The notes under the pieces are model-generated. The model was not told the origin of the DNA, did no database searches, and was given only the letters and a program-made list of their open reading frames with translations. From assembly GCF_014805685.1 (NCBI RefSeq), contig NC_060904.1, forward strand, positions 12,775,811-12,839,810: 64,000 nt of DNA, in the 5' to 3' direction. Source of the stretch: Silurus meridionalis (lineage: Eukaryota; Chordata; Actinopteri; Siluriformes; Siluridae). A program made the position numbers and the translations under genes. Within the stretch, counting starts at the first letter, position 1; each line of letters opens with the position of its first letter. Below, one piece after another: positions 24,736-34,395 of this stretch.

Positions 24736-25195
24736 TACACAATATGAACAAAAGTATTAAGACACCAGACTTCTCCAGCCTATATGTGGTTCTTTCTAAA
24801 ACCACATAGTTGGAGGAACCCAATTATATACAATGTCTCTAGATGCTGTAGCATTGCATTTTCCCTTCACTTATCTAGCAGTCCCAAACCTGTTCCAAAA
24901 AGATAATGCCCCTGTGCCAAAAGCAAGCTTGATGAAAATATGGCTTAAATGGGTTGTGGAGTAGTAAGCTCTGACCCTATTGAACACCTATGGGATGAAT
25001 TGGACTACTGTCCCTACATCAGGACATGGCTCACTGGGGCTAAATGAGCACAAATCTCCACAAGCATTCTTTAAAATCTATTGGAACATCTAGTGGAACC
25101 TAGAAAACTTCTAGGTAAAGACTTAAGGCAGGTGTGGGGTACAATAGGACAATGGCGCTAAACATAATGCCAAAAATGTACCAAATTCCAAAATC
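24736..25195 (+). mobile_element. Tc1-like family E, internally deleted
   Basis: TACACAATATGAACAAAAGT is the family E end. CAAACCTGTTCCAAAAAGAT and ATGCCCCTGTGCCAAAAG belong to the second catalytic Asp region. CTCTGACCCTATTGAACACC encodes the SxDPIEHLW block with the Glu. The downstream coding part continues to about 25100. The DNA-binding part is missing and frames are broken. Confidence 0.75.
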
Positions 25196-26045
25196 TGGAA
25201 GTCATTTACTGTATGGCAAGTAAATTCCATCTGAAATTAGAAAAGGTTCATCTTATAATTTGAATATTTAACTAAATTACTCCTACTAATAGCAGATGAA
25301 AAAGTAGGACATCCATGTAAAGCCATTAGTTCCCATGGTGAGTGATTTCCTGTTGTATTTTACCTGGGAGTATTTCTTCACTTCAGAAACATTAGAATGT
25401 TTCACTATTGTGATACATTAATGATAAAAAGGTTTCGTCATTGTCAATTTTGCTCAAGCTGGATTGGTTGTCCCCGTTTAACCCAACCTAAAACCAGTAG
25501 CAATTTACTAGAATGTTTTATTTGACTGGAACAGGTTCTATGCAGAGTTTGATAAATTGTTTCTCATGTTGTCGCCATCAGAGGTCCTGGAGAATAAGGG
25601 AGTAATGAATCATAGACAACACCATTTTGTAGTTTGGTAGTTGGTAGCCTATTTACAGTATCTGCATCTTTTTCTTCTCAATAAGCTGCCAAGGTGTGAG
25701 ATGAAGTTGACCAAGTCTGCCCTGACCGAACCAGATCCAGGGCGACCTGAAATAGAAACTGCAACTAAGTCATTTTAAAGTCTGTGTGGGTGCATAAGTG
25801 TGCAGAAAGGCATAGTGCTTAAAAGCACACATTAATAATGATAATTATAATAAAGCTCTGCATTCTCCATCCCCTGACTTCTACCAAAGTCATAAAAAAA
25901 CTGTTTTGTGCTACAGACTCCTCATGTTTAGATCAATCAGGTCCAACCTTGCATGGTTTCCATTCCAACACATGATAAATATTACATTTAGAGGTCACAA
26001 TGCAATACAAGTCATAGATTATCCAAATGTTCTGCATAATATTCT
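25196..26045. other. Unrecognised sequence
   Basis: No gene, RNA or known repeat could be supported in this stretch. Confidence 0.35.
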
Positions 26046-26109
26046 TGTCAAATCAAGTCAAGCCAAGTAACTTTTATTGTATTTTCAACCATAGAAAGAC
26101 AGTACATAG
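26046..26109 (-). mobile_element. L2-B LINE tail, left part of a split copy
   Basis: GTCAAATCAAGTCAAGCCAA and the following TTTTATTGTATTTTCAACC are the complement of an L2-B terminus. The copy resumes after the SINE, from 26341. Confidence 0.7.
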
Positions 26110-26340
26110 GTTCCCTGGTGGTCTAGTGGTTAGGATGCGGCGCTCTCACCGCTGCGGCTAGGGTTCGATCCCCAGTCAGGGAACCAACCCCAGCCACTCT
26201 TAGTGCTGGTCCCAAGCCCGGATAAATGGGGAGGGTTGCTTTAGGAAGGGCATCCAGCATAAAAACATGTGCCAAATCAAACATACGATTGATCCGCTGT
26301 GGCAACCCCTAATAGAAGAAGTCGAAAGATAGTTAAGTTA
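26110..26340 (+). mobile_element. tRNA-Glu-headed SINE with 17-bp target duplication
   Basis: The head is a tRNA-Glu-like sequence (26112-26183). A linker follows, and the tail GATCCGCTGTGGCAACCCC plus AAGAAG resembles the 3' end of the RTE-like LINE at 11961-12152. AGAAAGACAGTACATAG occurs at 26093-26109 and again at 26341-26357, a perfect 17-bp target-site duplication. It sits inside an L2-B tail. The intact duplication indicates a comparatively young insertion. A relative lies at 34010-34245. Confidence 0.92.
26112..26183 (+). other. tRNA-Glu(CTC)-like head of the SINE, not a tRNA gene
   Basis: The 72 bases fold as a tRNA: acceptor TCCCTGG with TCAGGGA, anticodon loop CTCTCAC, and T loop TTCGATC. 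The T stem has one A-A mismatch and a T-G pair, and the anticodon stem one wobble pair. A box (near TGGTCTAGTGGTTAGGA) and B box (GGTTCGATCCC) are intact. Because LINE-like tail and target duplications follow, it is the SINE promoter rather than a cellular tRNA. Confidence 0.85.
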
Positions 26341-26520
26341 AGAAAGACAGTACATAGTGAACACTAGATGATGCAAAACACATGTAGGGACTACATATCG
26401 TGCACGTGGAAATATGGCAAGATTTCTTCAAATTCAATGAGGTGGCAAGAAGTCTGGGGGAATGTTTTTTGTTATGAAATATAAAGAATAAAGTTTTATT
26501 TATGTTGATACACATTACTG
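26341..26520 (-). mobile_element. L2-B LINE tail, right part of the split copy
   Basis: After the second target-duplication copy the sequence continues with GTGAACACTAGATGATGC, resembling the inner part of the L2-B 3' untranslated region. The inner end is uncertain. Confidence 0.5.
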
Positions 26521-26768
26521 CTTATCCACACCCACTTCTGAATGGGAATGGTAGAAAAGCCAAACCTATGTAGACTGACAGTTGTTACTGGGATATTCTT
26601 GCTGAGCTGGGATTAGGCTAATTTTATATTTGATTTTAAATATTTTTGAAACATGATCTTTTAAATATTTATATTAGGACAAATGGAACCATTTACATAC
26701 AATATGTATATAGAAAACATAAATCCACCAGCAAAAACACCAGGTTTTGGTCATCAGCATTAAAACAA

Positions 26769-26769
26769 C

Positions 26770-26814
<45 letters not shown>

Positions 26815-26815
26815 A
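26769..26815. repeat. AAAT microsatellite
   Basis: About eleven AAAT units. The minus-strand ORF through it (IYLFIYLF repeats) is an artefact of this tract. Confidence 0.95.
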
Positions 26816-27284
26816 AAGTTTCTCACCAATTCTCTGAAAACGTAATTAGTTATGGCTGTTACTGTGTAGCACATGAATAGAAATATGAATCAGCGTTCTC
26901 TGGTTATTAGTTAATACTAAAAGGCAACCTGATGGATTTTTCTCACTTGTCAACACCACCTTTTAATAGAAAACCCGAGGTTGTCATTTCTGTTAATAAA
27001 ACACTAGTAATGCTAATCGGAACTCTAAGAGTACAAGAACTAGAAGCACATTGACCCTTATATAAAAAAACCTCTTAACACTAGCTGTGTAGTAGTGTTT
27101 AACAAAGTATGACTTTATGACACACTCAGAGTGCAAGAGATGCACACCAGCCCAGGCTGCACTCCAACCAATTTGGATGAGAGAGGAGATGAAAAAAAAA
27201 ATAACAGAAGAGTATATGAGGAGAATAGTTGACACTTATCATTATTACAAAGAGGAATAATCAAGAAATGAAACACCCATGCCA
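26816..27284. other. Unrecognised sequence
   Basis: No feature was recognised. One CACACTCAGAGTGCAAGAG segment might be part of an old repeat, without support. Confidence 0.3.
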
Positions 27285-27347
27285 TACGGATGCATGTAAT
27301 AACGCATGTGTATGTGACAAATAAAATTTGATTTGATTTGATTTGAA
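27285..27347 (+). mobile_element. LINE/SINE 3' tail fragment
   Basis: GTGTATGTGACAAATAAA followed by repeated TTTGATTTGAT is a typical fish L2-group 3' terminus. Only the last 60 bp or so are present. Confidence 0.6.
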
Positions 27348-27499
27348 AAAGACCTTAACTTAGACAAGAGAACACCACTTGGTGACTTCTTGGTATATGT
27401 ATTTTTGCGTTTATGTCTTTTGTTTGTACTTTTCCACATTTTAATAAATAGGATCTGCACTTGTAGCAACATTTGTTTGATTTCTGGGACAATGTGTCT

Positions 27500-27500
27500 C

Positions 27501-27532
<32 letters not shown>

Positions 27533-27533
27533 G
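27500..27533. repeat. ATT microsatellite
   Basis: About ten ATT units, pure except at the ends. Confidence 0.93.
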
Positions 27534-28258
27534 TATTATTACAATCATAGAGATGCAGGCAGTATCATACTTGGAATATTATTAAATGAACGCATAAAAG
27601 AAGGGCAAACAAGGAAGGCCACAAACAACAATATATAAAAAGCCAAATGAATAGAAGTCTGAACCTAGAAAACATTCACACATCAAGGAGCCTATAAGCA
27701 AAAAATAACAATAAAACCGTTAAAAAAGGCACCTTAAAATATTGATTGGATGATTCATTTCTTTTCATTGCAAATATTTTTTTTCATACAGGTTTGATCT
27801 GTGAAATGAATGTGTTGCTAAAGAGCACAGGAAAATCTATGCTGAGAGTGGTGAGAGGTTCAGCAGTCGACTTCTTTTTCTCAGCACAATTTTTGTTTAT
27901 CTGTATTCAAGAGTTTTCAGTCACAAATACATTTCAAAAAGAAACTGGAGACCTGGCATTTTCCATCCAATGATAACAATATGACATTTTATATGGTTGA
28001 TATTGCAAGGCAATGTATTTCTAAAACCAACATTGGAATAGATGGTGAATTTTAAATGACACATTTTCATTAGATGTGTTATAAACTTAACTAGAGCTAC
28101 AGAATATGTTCTTTATTTGTTTTTCAGACAAACCACTTGGAAGAAGTACCAGAGTAACCAACTAACTATGAAACAGGGACCAGAATTAGAAACATGTAGC
28201 AAAACAACCGAAAGTAAGTCACATAAACACAAACAAATGCATATAAAATCACTTTCTA
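27534..28258. other. Unrecognised sequence
   Basis: No gene or repeat family is recognised between the ATT tract and the duplicated segment next to Tc1-B. Confidence 0.35.
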
Positions 28259-28290
28259 GCCAAGCTGGAAAACCATCACTGTTGTCACTA
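28259..28290. repeat. Duplicated segment, copy 1 (Tc1-B target)
   Basis: GCCAAGCTGGAAAACCATCA and the next 12 bases recur at 31881-31912 with two changes. In this copy Tc1-B is inserted at the closing TA (28289-28290). Confidence 0.8.
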
Positions 28291-29502
28291 CAGTGGGGCA
28301 AAAAAGTATTTAGTCAACCACCAATTGTGCAAGTTCTCCCACTTAAAAAGATGATGTCATCATAGGTGATTTTTAAAGAATTTATTTGCAAATTATGGTG
28401 GAAAATAAGTTTCTGGTCACCTACAAAAAAGCCAGATTTCTGGCTCTCACAGACCTGTTACTTCTTATTTAAGAGGCTCCTCTGTCTTCCACTTGTTACC
28501 TGTATTAATGGCACCTGTTTGAACTCGTTATCAGTATAAAAGACACCTGTCCACAACCTCAAACGGTCAGACTCCAAACTTTATTATGTCCAAGAGTAAA
28601 GAGCTGTCAAAGGATATCAGAAACAAAATTGTAGACCTGCACCAGGCTGGGAAGACTGAATTTGCAATAGGTAAGCAGCTTGGCATGAAGAAATCAACTG
28701 TGGGAGCAATTATTAGGAAATGGAAGACATACAAGACCACTGATAATCTCCCTCGATCTGGGGCTTCACGCATGATCTCACCCTGTGGGGTCAAAATGTT
28801 TACAAGAATGGTGAGCAAAAATCCCAGACCCACATGGCGGGGACCTAGTGAATGACCTGCAGAGAGCTGGGACCAAAGTAACAAATGCTACCATCAGTAG
28901 CATAACACACTACGCCACCAGGGACTCAAATCCTGCAGTGCCAGATGTGTCCCCCTGCTTAAGCCAGTACATGTCCGGGCCCGTCTGAAGTTTGCTAGAG
29001 AGCATTTGGATGATCCAGAAGAGTTTTTGGTAAAAACTCAACTTGTCATGTTTGGAGGAGAAAGAATGCTGAGTTGCATTCAAAGAACACCATACCTACT
29101 GTGATGCACGGGGGTGAAAACATCTCGGTTGGGTCTGTTTTTCTGCCAAGGGACCCGGACGACTTATCCGTGTAAAGGAAAGAATGAATGGGGCCATGTA
29201 TCGTGAGATTTTGAGTGAAAACCTACTTCCATCAGCAAGGGCATTGAAGATGAAACGTGGCTGGGTCTTTCAGCATGACAATAATCCCAAACACACTGCC
29301 TGGGCAATGAAGGAGTGGCTTCGTAAGAAGCATTTCAAGGTCCTGGAGTGGCCTAGCCAGTCTTCAGATCTCAACCCCATAGAAAATCTTAGGAGAGAGT
29401 TGAAAATCCGTGTTGCCCGGCGACAGCCCCGAAACATCACTGCTCTAGAGGAGATCTGCATGGGGGAATAGGTGGCTGACTAAATACTTTTTTGCCCCAC
29501 TG
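28291..29502 (+). mobile_element. Tc1-like transposon, family B, shortened copy
   Basis: Both ends are present: CAGTGGGGCAAAAAAGTATT at the left and its complement at the right, each flanked by TA (28289-28290, 29503-29504). Length is 1,212 bp against roughly 1.6 kb remembered for the intact family. The left side keeps long subterminal sequence. The right side keeps only about 30 bp of inverted repeat because the transposase C-terminus and 3' subterminal repeat are deleted. It is inactive itself, but its ends could be recognised by a related transposase. Confidence 0.93.
28586..29471 (+). pseudogene. Tc1-B transposase, broken
   Basis: The start [14 protein letters not shown] at 28586 begins the helix-turn-helix domain, continuing [20 protein letters not shown] to about codon 85. 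A frame change near 28842 follows. Shifted frames give CPLLKPVHVRARLKFA and EHLDDPEEF, after which the first catalytic Asp region is deleted. The last frame (29184-29471) reads [31 protein letters not shown] and [10 protein letters not shown]. The second Asp and the Glu remain with 34-residue spacing, but the C-terminal 60 or so residues are missing. Confidence 0.9.
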
Positions 29503-29504
29503 TA

Positions 29505-30371
29505 TATATTATTCCTGTTATCCTCACTATAAGTCTTTACATGATGAGTCCTTATTTACTTAATAATTTACTGTACTTAGTCATCCATCTATTGTCATTT
29601 CTAAAAGTTATGCACAAGACGATACAAAACTTGAACCGTAACATTGGAATGTAAAAAGATAAAAATAAAAAAAATCATCACCTTATTTGTAAATTCCTTG
29701 CTTTGAGACAATGCATTGGTTTTATTTCTTAAGCATGCAAATGATTATGCTTTCAGTCTTTTTCAGAGTGGCAGTTGGCACTTAATACGAGGCTGTACAA
29801 TCATTTAATAATATGACATGAGAAGGTAAAAAGCCTATAAATGAAGATGTCTGATTTCAGATTAGATCTGCTCTGTTAGAATGGAGACCACACACTGAGT
29901 GAAATTAGGACTATTAGAATGCAATACCTGTGAGTACTTTACTGTTGCTGATTAGCACAGTAGGCGCATTTGTAATGGTCTCCATAGGAAGCCATGTAAT
30001 GGTCTCTTTGGGAAGACATTTAACAAAAAATATTTCTTTCCTCTCATTTTTGTTTAATTTCATTTCAAAACCAGATTAAACATACATAACCCTGGTATGC
30101 ACAAAGATAGGGTTTAAACTTTAGGGTAAACATTTGTGTGTGTTCGGGTGGTAGTGGTGGTGGTTTCTCAAAAAAAAAACACCACTGGACTGAATATGCA
30201 GAATATTATATTTGGTATCACATACAAAAAAAGGACAATCGAATGTAGCAATACAACACAATGAATAATGTAACAACAGAACAATAGAAAAACAACAGAA
30301 AAAATAGATGCAGCCCATAATTTATTTCTGGCAAAAGAAAATAAAGTTTAGTTCTGTAGTTGCATAAATAT
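29505..30371. other. Unrecognised AT-rich sequence
   Basis: The first 130 bp resemble 31914-31978 and 32422-32480 (shared ACTTAATAAT and TTATGCACAAGA) and belong to an old duplication. Nothing else is recognised. Confidence 0.4.
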
Positions 30372-30680
30372 TTGTTCAAGTGACTTTATTAGCATTTTAA
30401 TCATATACAGTTGGTATAGTACACAGTCAATTGAAACAATGTTCCTCATCAACAGGAGCTGGGGACCATGGAGCTAGACAATAGAGTCTAGGACCACTGT
30501 TCTGCATAAAATTACATAGAGTTACAAAAGATAACATGTGCAAACAACACAGAACAGAAAAAAAAAACAAATTGACCAATAGCACAGTGAATCAATTGAC
30601 CAATAGCACAGTGAATTACAGTGCAGAACCGACCAATACAAGTACAGTTAAGTAATTTGGAATAAAATGCAAAGGCAGTA
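30372..30680 (-). mobile_element. L2-B LINE 3' end
   Basis: GTTCAAGTGACTTTATTAGC, ATACAGTTGGTATAGTACAC and GAAACAATGTTCCTCATC follow the order of the antisense L2-B 3' untranslated region. A 21-bp unit, AATTGACCAATAGCACAGTGA, occurs twice with a 24-bp period at 30570-30590 and 30594-30614. Confidence 0.7.
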
Positions 30681-30691
30681 CACATGAAAAG

Positions 30692-30785
30692 TCAAGTCAA
30701 AAAGGCTTTTATTTTTATTCCAACCATATACAGTGCAGTACACGGTGAAACCAAACAACATTCACCCAGGACCAAGGTGCAACTT
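30692..30785 (-). mobile_element. L2-B LINE 3' end, left part of a split copy
   Basis: GTCAAGTCAAAAAGGCTTTT and CCATATACAGTGCAGTACAC are the L2-B terminus. The copy breaks off at GGTGCAACTTCAAC and resumes about 31480, after a MITE-like insertion. Confidence 0.8.
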
Positions 30786-31478
30786 CAACAAAGATGGCAA
30801 AAGTACACACACCCTTCACTCAAGTAGAAGTACAGATACTCGTGTTTTAAAAGATTCTGGTAAAAGTTGAAGTACTAACTACATTTTTTCACTCTAGTTA
30901 AAGTAAAGGAGTTTGTGCTCTGACATGTACTTAAATAAAAAGTAGCCATTACTACCTGTTTTAGTGTCACGCTGGTAACTGGATCTCCCGTCATATTAAT
31001 ATATTGATACAGAAGGATTTCAAATTTTGTTTTCTAATGAATATGTCCAGGCTGAAAAACCACCATATAGAACCAAAGCAGAGAAAGATGATGATGATCA
31101 GGAATGTATTCTCAGTCATGTTTACATTACTGACTCCCTCTGTGTCATCCACATTAGTCATACTTCTTGTTGCTTTCTGCCTTGTTGTTTTTATCTTTAT
31201 AATCTAGCCTACGTCTTTGATAGCCAGGAAATGATACACCAGTGGTAGGTTAAAAAAAGCAGTGCAATGACAAGAAATAGGTTGACGGGCTGAAAACGGT
31301 GCGAAATAAGAATAAAAAAGTATTGAAATAGATTAAAATGAAAGTAACGAGTCTGGAAAGTACAGTATTTGTGTAAAAAATGTAATGAGTAAAAGTAAAA
31401 ATGTTGTCCGAAAAATAAAAAGTAAAGAAAGTACTGATACAAAAAAAAAAATCTTCCTAACTACTTCCCATCTCTGTA
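30786..31478. mobile_element. MITE-like element inside an L2 copy
   Basis: The left end AAAGATGGCAAAAGTAC is roughly inverted by the right end ACTACTTCCCATCTCTG. The interior is rich in AAAGTA/TACTT motifs, as in a common fish non-autonomous element. It separates two halves of an L2-B copy. ORFs inside (31004-31248) lack motifs. Confidence 0.55.
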
Positions 31479-31590
31479 CATCAGACAACATAAATAAACA
31501 AAAACGAACATGGAACTACACAAAACTCAAAAAATTACATCTTATCTTATGCGCAACATTTAGTGCAAAAAACAAAGTACAGCGTGTGTG

Positions 31591-31648
<58 letters not shown>

Positions 31649-31760
31649 TCAGCCACAATGCAGCAGGTAGTGTAGAATTCCATGATAAAGGCAAGAGAGA
31701 CCCCAATGATCTTTAGCAGTTTTAGCAGTAACTTAATCAGCTGTTTTTTTTTTGGGCAAA
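31479..31760 (-). mobile_element. L2-B LINE, right part of the split copy, with ORF2 end
   Basis: Beyond the MITE, CATCAGACAACATAAATAAA continues the 3' untranslated region. Read on the minus strand, 31760-31650 gives KIIGVSLAFIMEFYTTC. This is the KIIGVxLPSIxDIY...RC motif near the C-terminus of L2 ORF2. A GT microsatellite (31592-31647) lies directly downstream in the sense of the LINE. Confidence 0.8.
31592..31647. repeat. GT microsatellite inside an L2 copy
   Basis: About 28 GT units. In the LINE sense it encodes alternating His-Thr directly after the TTCCIVADH segment, where related L2 copies carry short His-Thr stretches. Confidence 0.95.
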
Positions 31761-32019
31761 AAATCTGTCTATTCATTGTGAAGAAGTTGTTATTGGCATT
31801 TCTGTGATATACCAACTAGTATATAATACTATACTGGAAGCAACTCACATGAACGTATTATATACTGTAAAGGAATACATGCCAAGCTGGAAAACCATCA
31901 CTGTTGTTGCTACATAATCTTCCAATTATCCTGACTGTAATTCATTACATAAATAATTCATATTCTTAATAATTAATTCTACTTTAAAAGAGGTTCCGAA
32001 GCGTTCATGTTTAAAGTAC
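31761..32019. other. Unrecognised sequence with duplicated segment, copy 2
   Basis: At 31881-31912 it carries the partner of 28259-28290, uninterrupted by Tc1. The rest is not recognised. Confidence 0.45.
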
Positions 32020-32420
32020 ACTATTGTTTATAGTTCTCTTTTGCACATTGTACTGTATAACATTATACAGTAGGTTTACTGGTCGGCAGTGTTTTGTGTT
32101 TTGTGGATATCTCTTCCACTCTGTCTTGTATTGTCTGATTGCACTAGGTTGCACACAATGCTCTCAGCAGGCAACTTGTTTGAGATGCATTCTATGGGTT
32201 TTACTGTAGATAATGGTTAAACAAGTATATATATATAGCTCCATTGAAAAGATCCAATCATCGAAAAGATCCAATCACTTTAGTCCTTAGCCCTGTGTTC
32301 TGTCATGTACACCAAAGTTCTGGAGAAACCAGAAGTTTCACTTTGTACACCAAAGTTCACTGTGTACTGCGTCAGTTATATATGATTGAAATTACAATAA
32401 AAGCTTCTTGACTTGACTCA
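32020..32420 (+). mobile_element. L2-B LINE 3' end with an internal insertion
   Basis: CTGTATAACATTATACAGTA, GCACTAGGTTGCACACAATG, AGTTCTGGAGAAACC and the terminus ACAATAAAAGCTTCTTGACT lie in L2-B order. A block of about 110 bp at 32161-32272 is absent from the related copy at 33165-33540 and is one arm of an inverted repeat. Confidence 0.75.
32156..32263 (+). repeat. Left arm of a near-perfect inverted repeat
   Basis: 108 bp starting CAATGCTCTCAGCAGGCAAC. The complement of 32659-32764 matches it except for a 4-base TA-tract difference and two substitutions. Confidence 0.93.
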
Positions 32421-32658
32421 CTTACTTAATAATCCATAGTTATTTCTGAAAATTATGCACAAGATTTTTTGAAAACTGTGTGACATAAAATACAAGCTAA
32501 AAGTAAATATTATATAAATGTCATACAGTGCATGGCATCATGGTGTTTCTACAGAAAAATATAAGAAACCCAAACATATTCAATTCTGAGTTTACTGGAT
32601 TTGTATAAAACGCAAAAAGGCAAGATGGTCTAGATATTTCAAATCCTTCTCGTATTTT

Positions 32659-32764
32659 CGATAATTGGATCTTTTCAATGGAGCTTTATATATACTTGTT
32701 TAACCATTATCTACAGTAAAACCCATAGAATGCATCTCAAACAAGTTGCCTGCTGAGAGCATTG
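32659..32764 (-). repeat. Right arm of a near-perfect inverted repeat
   Basis: 106 bp ending GCCTGCTGAGAGCATTG, the inverted partner of 32156-32263 across a 395-bp spacer. It is much better conserved than neighbouring repeats. Confidence 0.93.
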
Positions 32765-33164
32765 CCCTCCCCCAAACCCCCACCCCCACCTTTTACTCTC
32801 TCATCCACTAGGGGGTTCTCTAACACAGTGTAACCTGTACCGATACTCAGTGTTTATCATAACACTCAACGTTACAAATATCAGACGTCGCTCTCCGTCA
32901 TTTACAATGTTTCTTTGGCCTTGTACGAAGGATTTGCCATGTAAAGCTTATCATCTAAGTCAACATTGTTCTTTTGGCCTCGGAGTGTTTAAAGAGATTC
33001 TTGCTTCTTATCTTGCACTACGAGTTTATCCACTCTGTAACTTGTAGCTCCTTTGCTGTTTTCCACTTCTTGCTTTTATCCTGTATATTGAGCAAACTGT
33101 ATCATAAATGGTATGTCTTTTTTTTTTTCCAGAACTTAAGTCATTCACAGTGCACCCTCTTTGT
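32765..33164. other. Unrecognised sequence
   Basis: A C-rich start (CCCTCCCCCAAACCCCCACC) is followed by sequence with no recognised gene or repeat. Confidence 0.35.
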
Positions 33165-33650
33165 ACAAGTCAAGTCAAACCAAGAAGCGTTTATTCAACC
33201 ACATATAGCTGATACAGTACACAGCGAAATGAGACAATGTTCTCCTAGAACTCTGGTGCTACACAAAACAACATAAAGCTACAGAAAACACAGAGCTACG
33301 GACTAGTAAGTTTCCTCACCACAAAAGTGCATTGTGTGCAACCTGGTGCAAACAGTGCAAGACAGACAGTGCAAAGACAACACAAGACAGTGTAGGACAA
33401 ATACACAAAACACAAAATAGTAAACCTACTGTACAGTGTGCAGAAAGAACTAAGTACAGGATTGTAAACAAAATATAAACAAAATGGTTTGTGCAAAACA
33501 GCAATAGCAGCAGTTAAAATGATGTGCAAAAACAGCATGTAAACAGCATGTAAAGTTTGGAATAATAAAGTAATATAATATGGGTGGTACTGAAGACATG
33601 GATGTGTGAAGTGAGTATGAGTGTGTGTTGACTCCGGGTTGTACAGATCA
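33165..33650 (-). mobile_element. L2-B LINE 3' end
   Basis: GTCAAGTCAAACCAAGAAGC, GATACAGTACACAGCGAAAT, GAGACAATGTTCTCCTAG and GCATTGTGTGCAACCTGG give the antisense 3' untranslated region. GTAAACCTACTGTACAGTG matches the complement of 32075-32095 in the neighbouring opposite-strand copy. Confidence 0.8.
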
Positions 33651-34009
33651 GTAAAAGGGCCTTGTCATTTTTTTCACTAATGGCTACTTCAGAAAATTGT
33701 TTACTGCAAAAAAGAACAAATTGTTGGGTAGTGCTGCTTCGAATTGTTACAGTGCAAAAATTTGGCATCAGTGTTTTTTTTGGATCAATGTATAACAATC
33801 CATTTGGCTTCTGAAACAATGCACACAAATTTTTACTCTGGTGGCATCTTACTCTTTATTTTTGATATGAAACTGTTAGCCATGTACAGTATATTACCAT
33901 GAATAATGGTAACTATGATTGGTATATAATAAAACATAATGCTGTACCAACAATTGAGCTTGACCTTGTTGTTTACACATTCATTCATGACACTTCAAGG
34001 TTTTAGTGT
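33651..34009. other. Unrecognised sequence
   Basis: No supported feature. Confidence 0.3.
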
Positions 34010-34245
34010 ACTCTTCCTTCAGCTGATCCTATTAGGGGTTGACACAGCAGATTATCCATAAAATCTGCATATTCAGGAAGGCCGGATGCTCTTCCTGAGA
34101 CAACCTGTTCATTTAATCAAGACATTTTACTCTGGCAAGTGCAATCCAAAGTGGCTGGATTGGTACCTTGCCCAGGCATCAAACCTGACTCCATCAGTTA
34201 AAGCCCAGAACCTTTGCTGCTGGACCACCAGCAGAACTGCTATGG
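34010..34245 (-). mobile_element. tRNA-Glu-headed SINE, degenerate copy
   Basis: On the minus strand the head CTGGTGGTCCAGCAGC and a degraded B box (AGGTTTGATGCC) lead to the tail part GGAAGAGCATCCGGCC, ATCTGCTGTGTCAACCCC and TAATAGGATCAGC. Order and motifs match the SINE at 26110-26340, with many changes. No target duplication is obvious. Confidence 0.75.
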
Positions 34246-34304
34246 CTTTATTTTTGTGCTTAATTCATTCATATTTGGTTAATATTTCATCCTGATCAAG
34301 ATGC

Positions 34305-34395
34305 AGTAGTTTCCAGAGCCTGTCCTGGGAACATTTGGTGTGAAACAGGCAAATTTACCCTGGCTGAGATGCGAGTCTAGATGCAATGTGCAACC
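34305..34395 (+). mobile_element. V-SINE-related 3' fragment
   Basis: CAGAGCCTGTCCTGGGAAC and TACCCTGGCTGAGATGCGAG resemble the fish repeat segment that carries CCAGAGCCTATCCCGG and CCCTGGATGGGATGC. Only about 90 bp is preserved. Confidence 0.45.

Noticed and set aside
26112..26183. Functional tRNA-Glu(CTC) gene
   Set aside because: The fold and promoter boxes are good, but it is followed by a SINE body, a LINE-type tail and a 17-bp target duplication. T-stem mismatches also argue against a working tRNA.
26674..26874. ORF with IYLF repeats as a transmembrane peptide
   Set aside because: It is the minus-strand translation of the AAAT microsatellite.
32156..32764. miRNA precursor
   Set aside because: Arms of over 100 bp with a 395-bp loop are much longer than a miRNA hairpin. 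A foldback or inverted duplication is a better fit.
32761..32790. G-quadruplex or promoter element in the C-rich CCCTCCCCCAAACCCCCACC run
   Set aside because: The complement has several G-runs, but there is no gene nearby and the run sits between repeats. Not enough to call.
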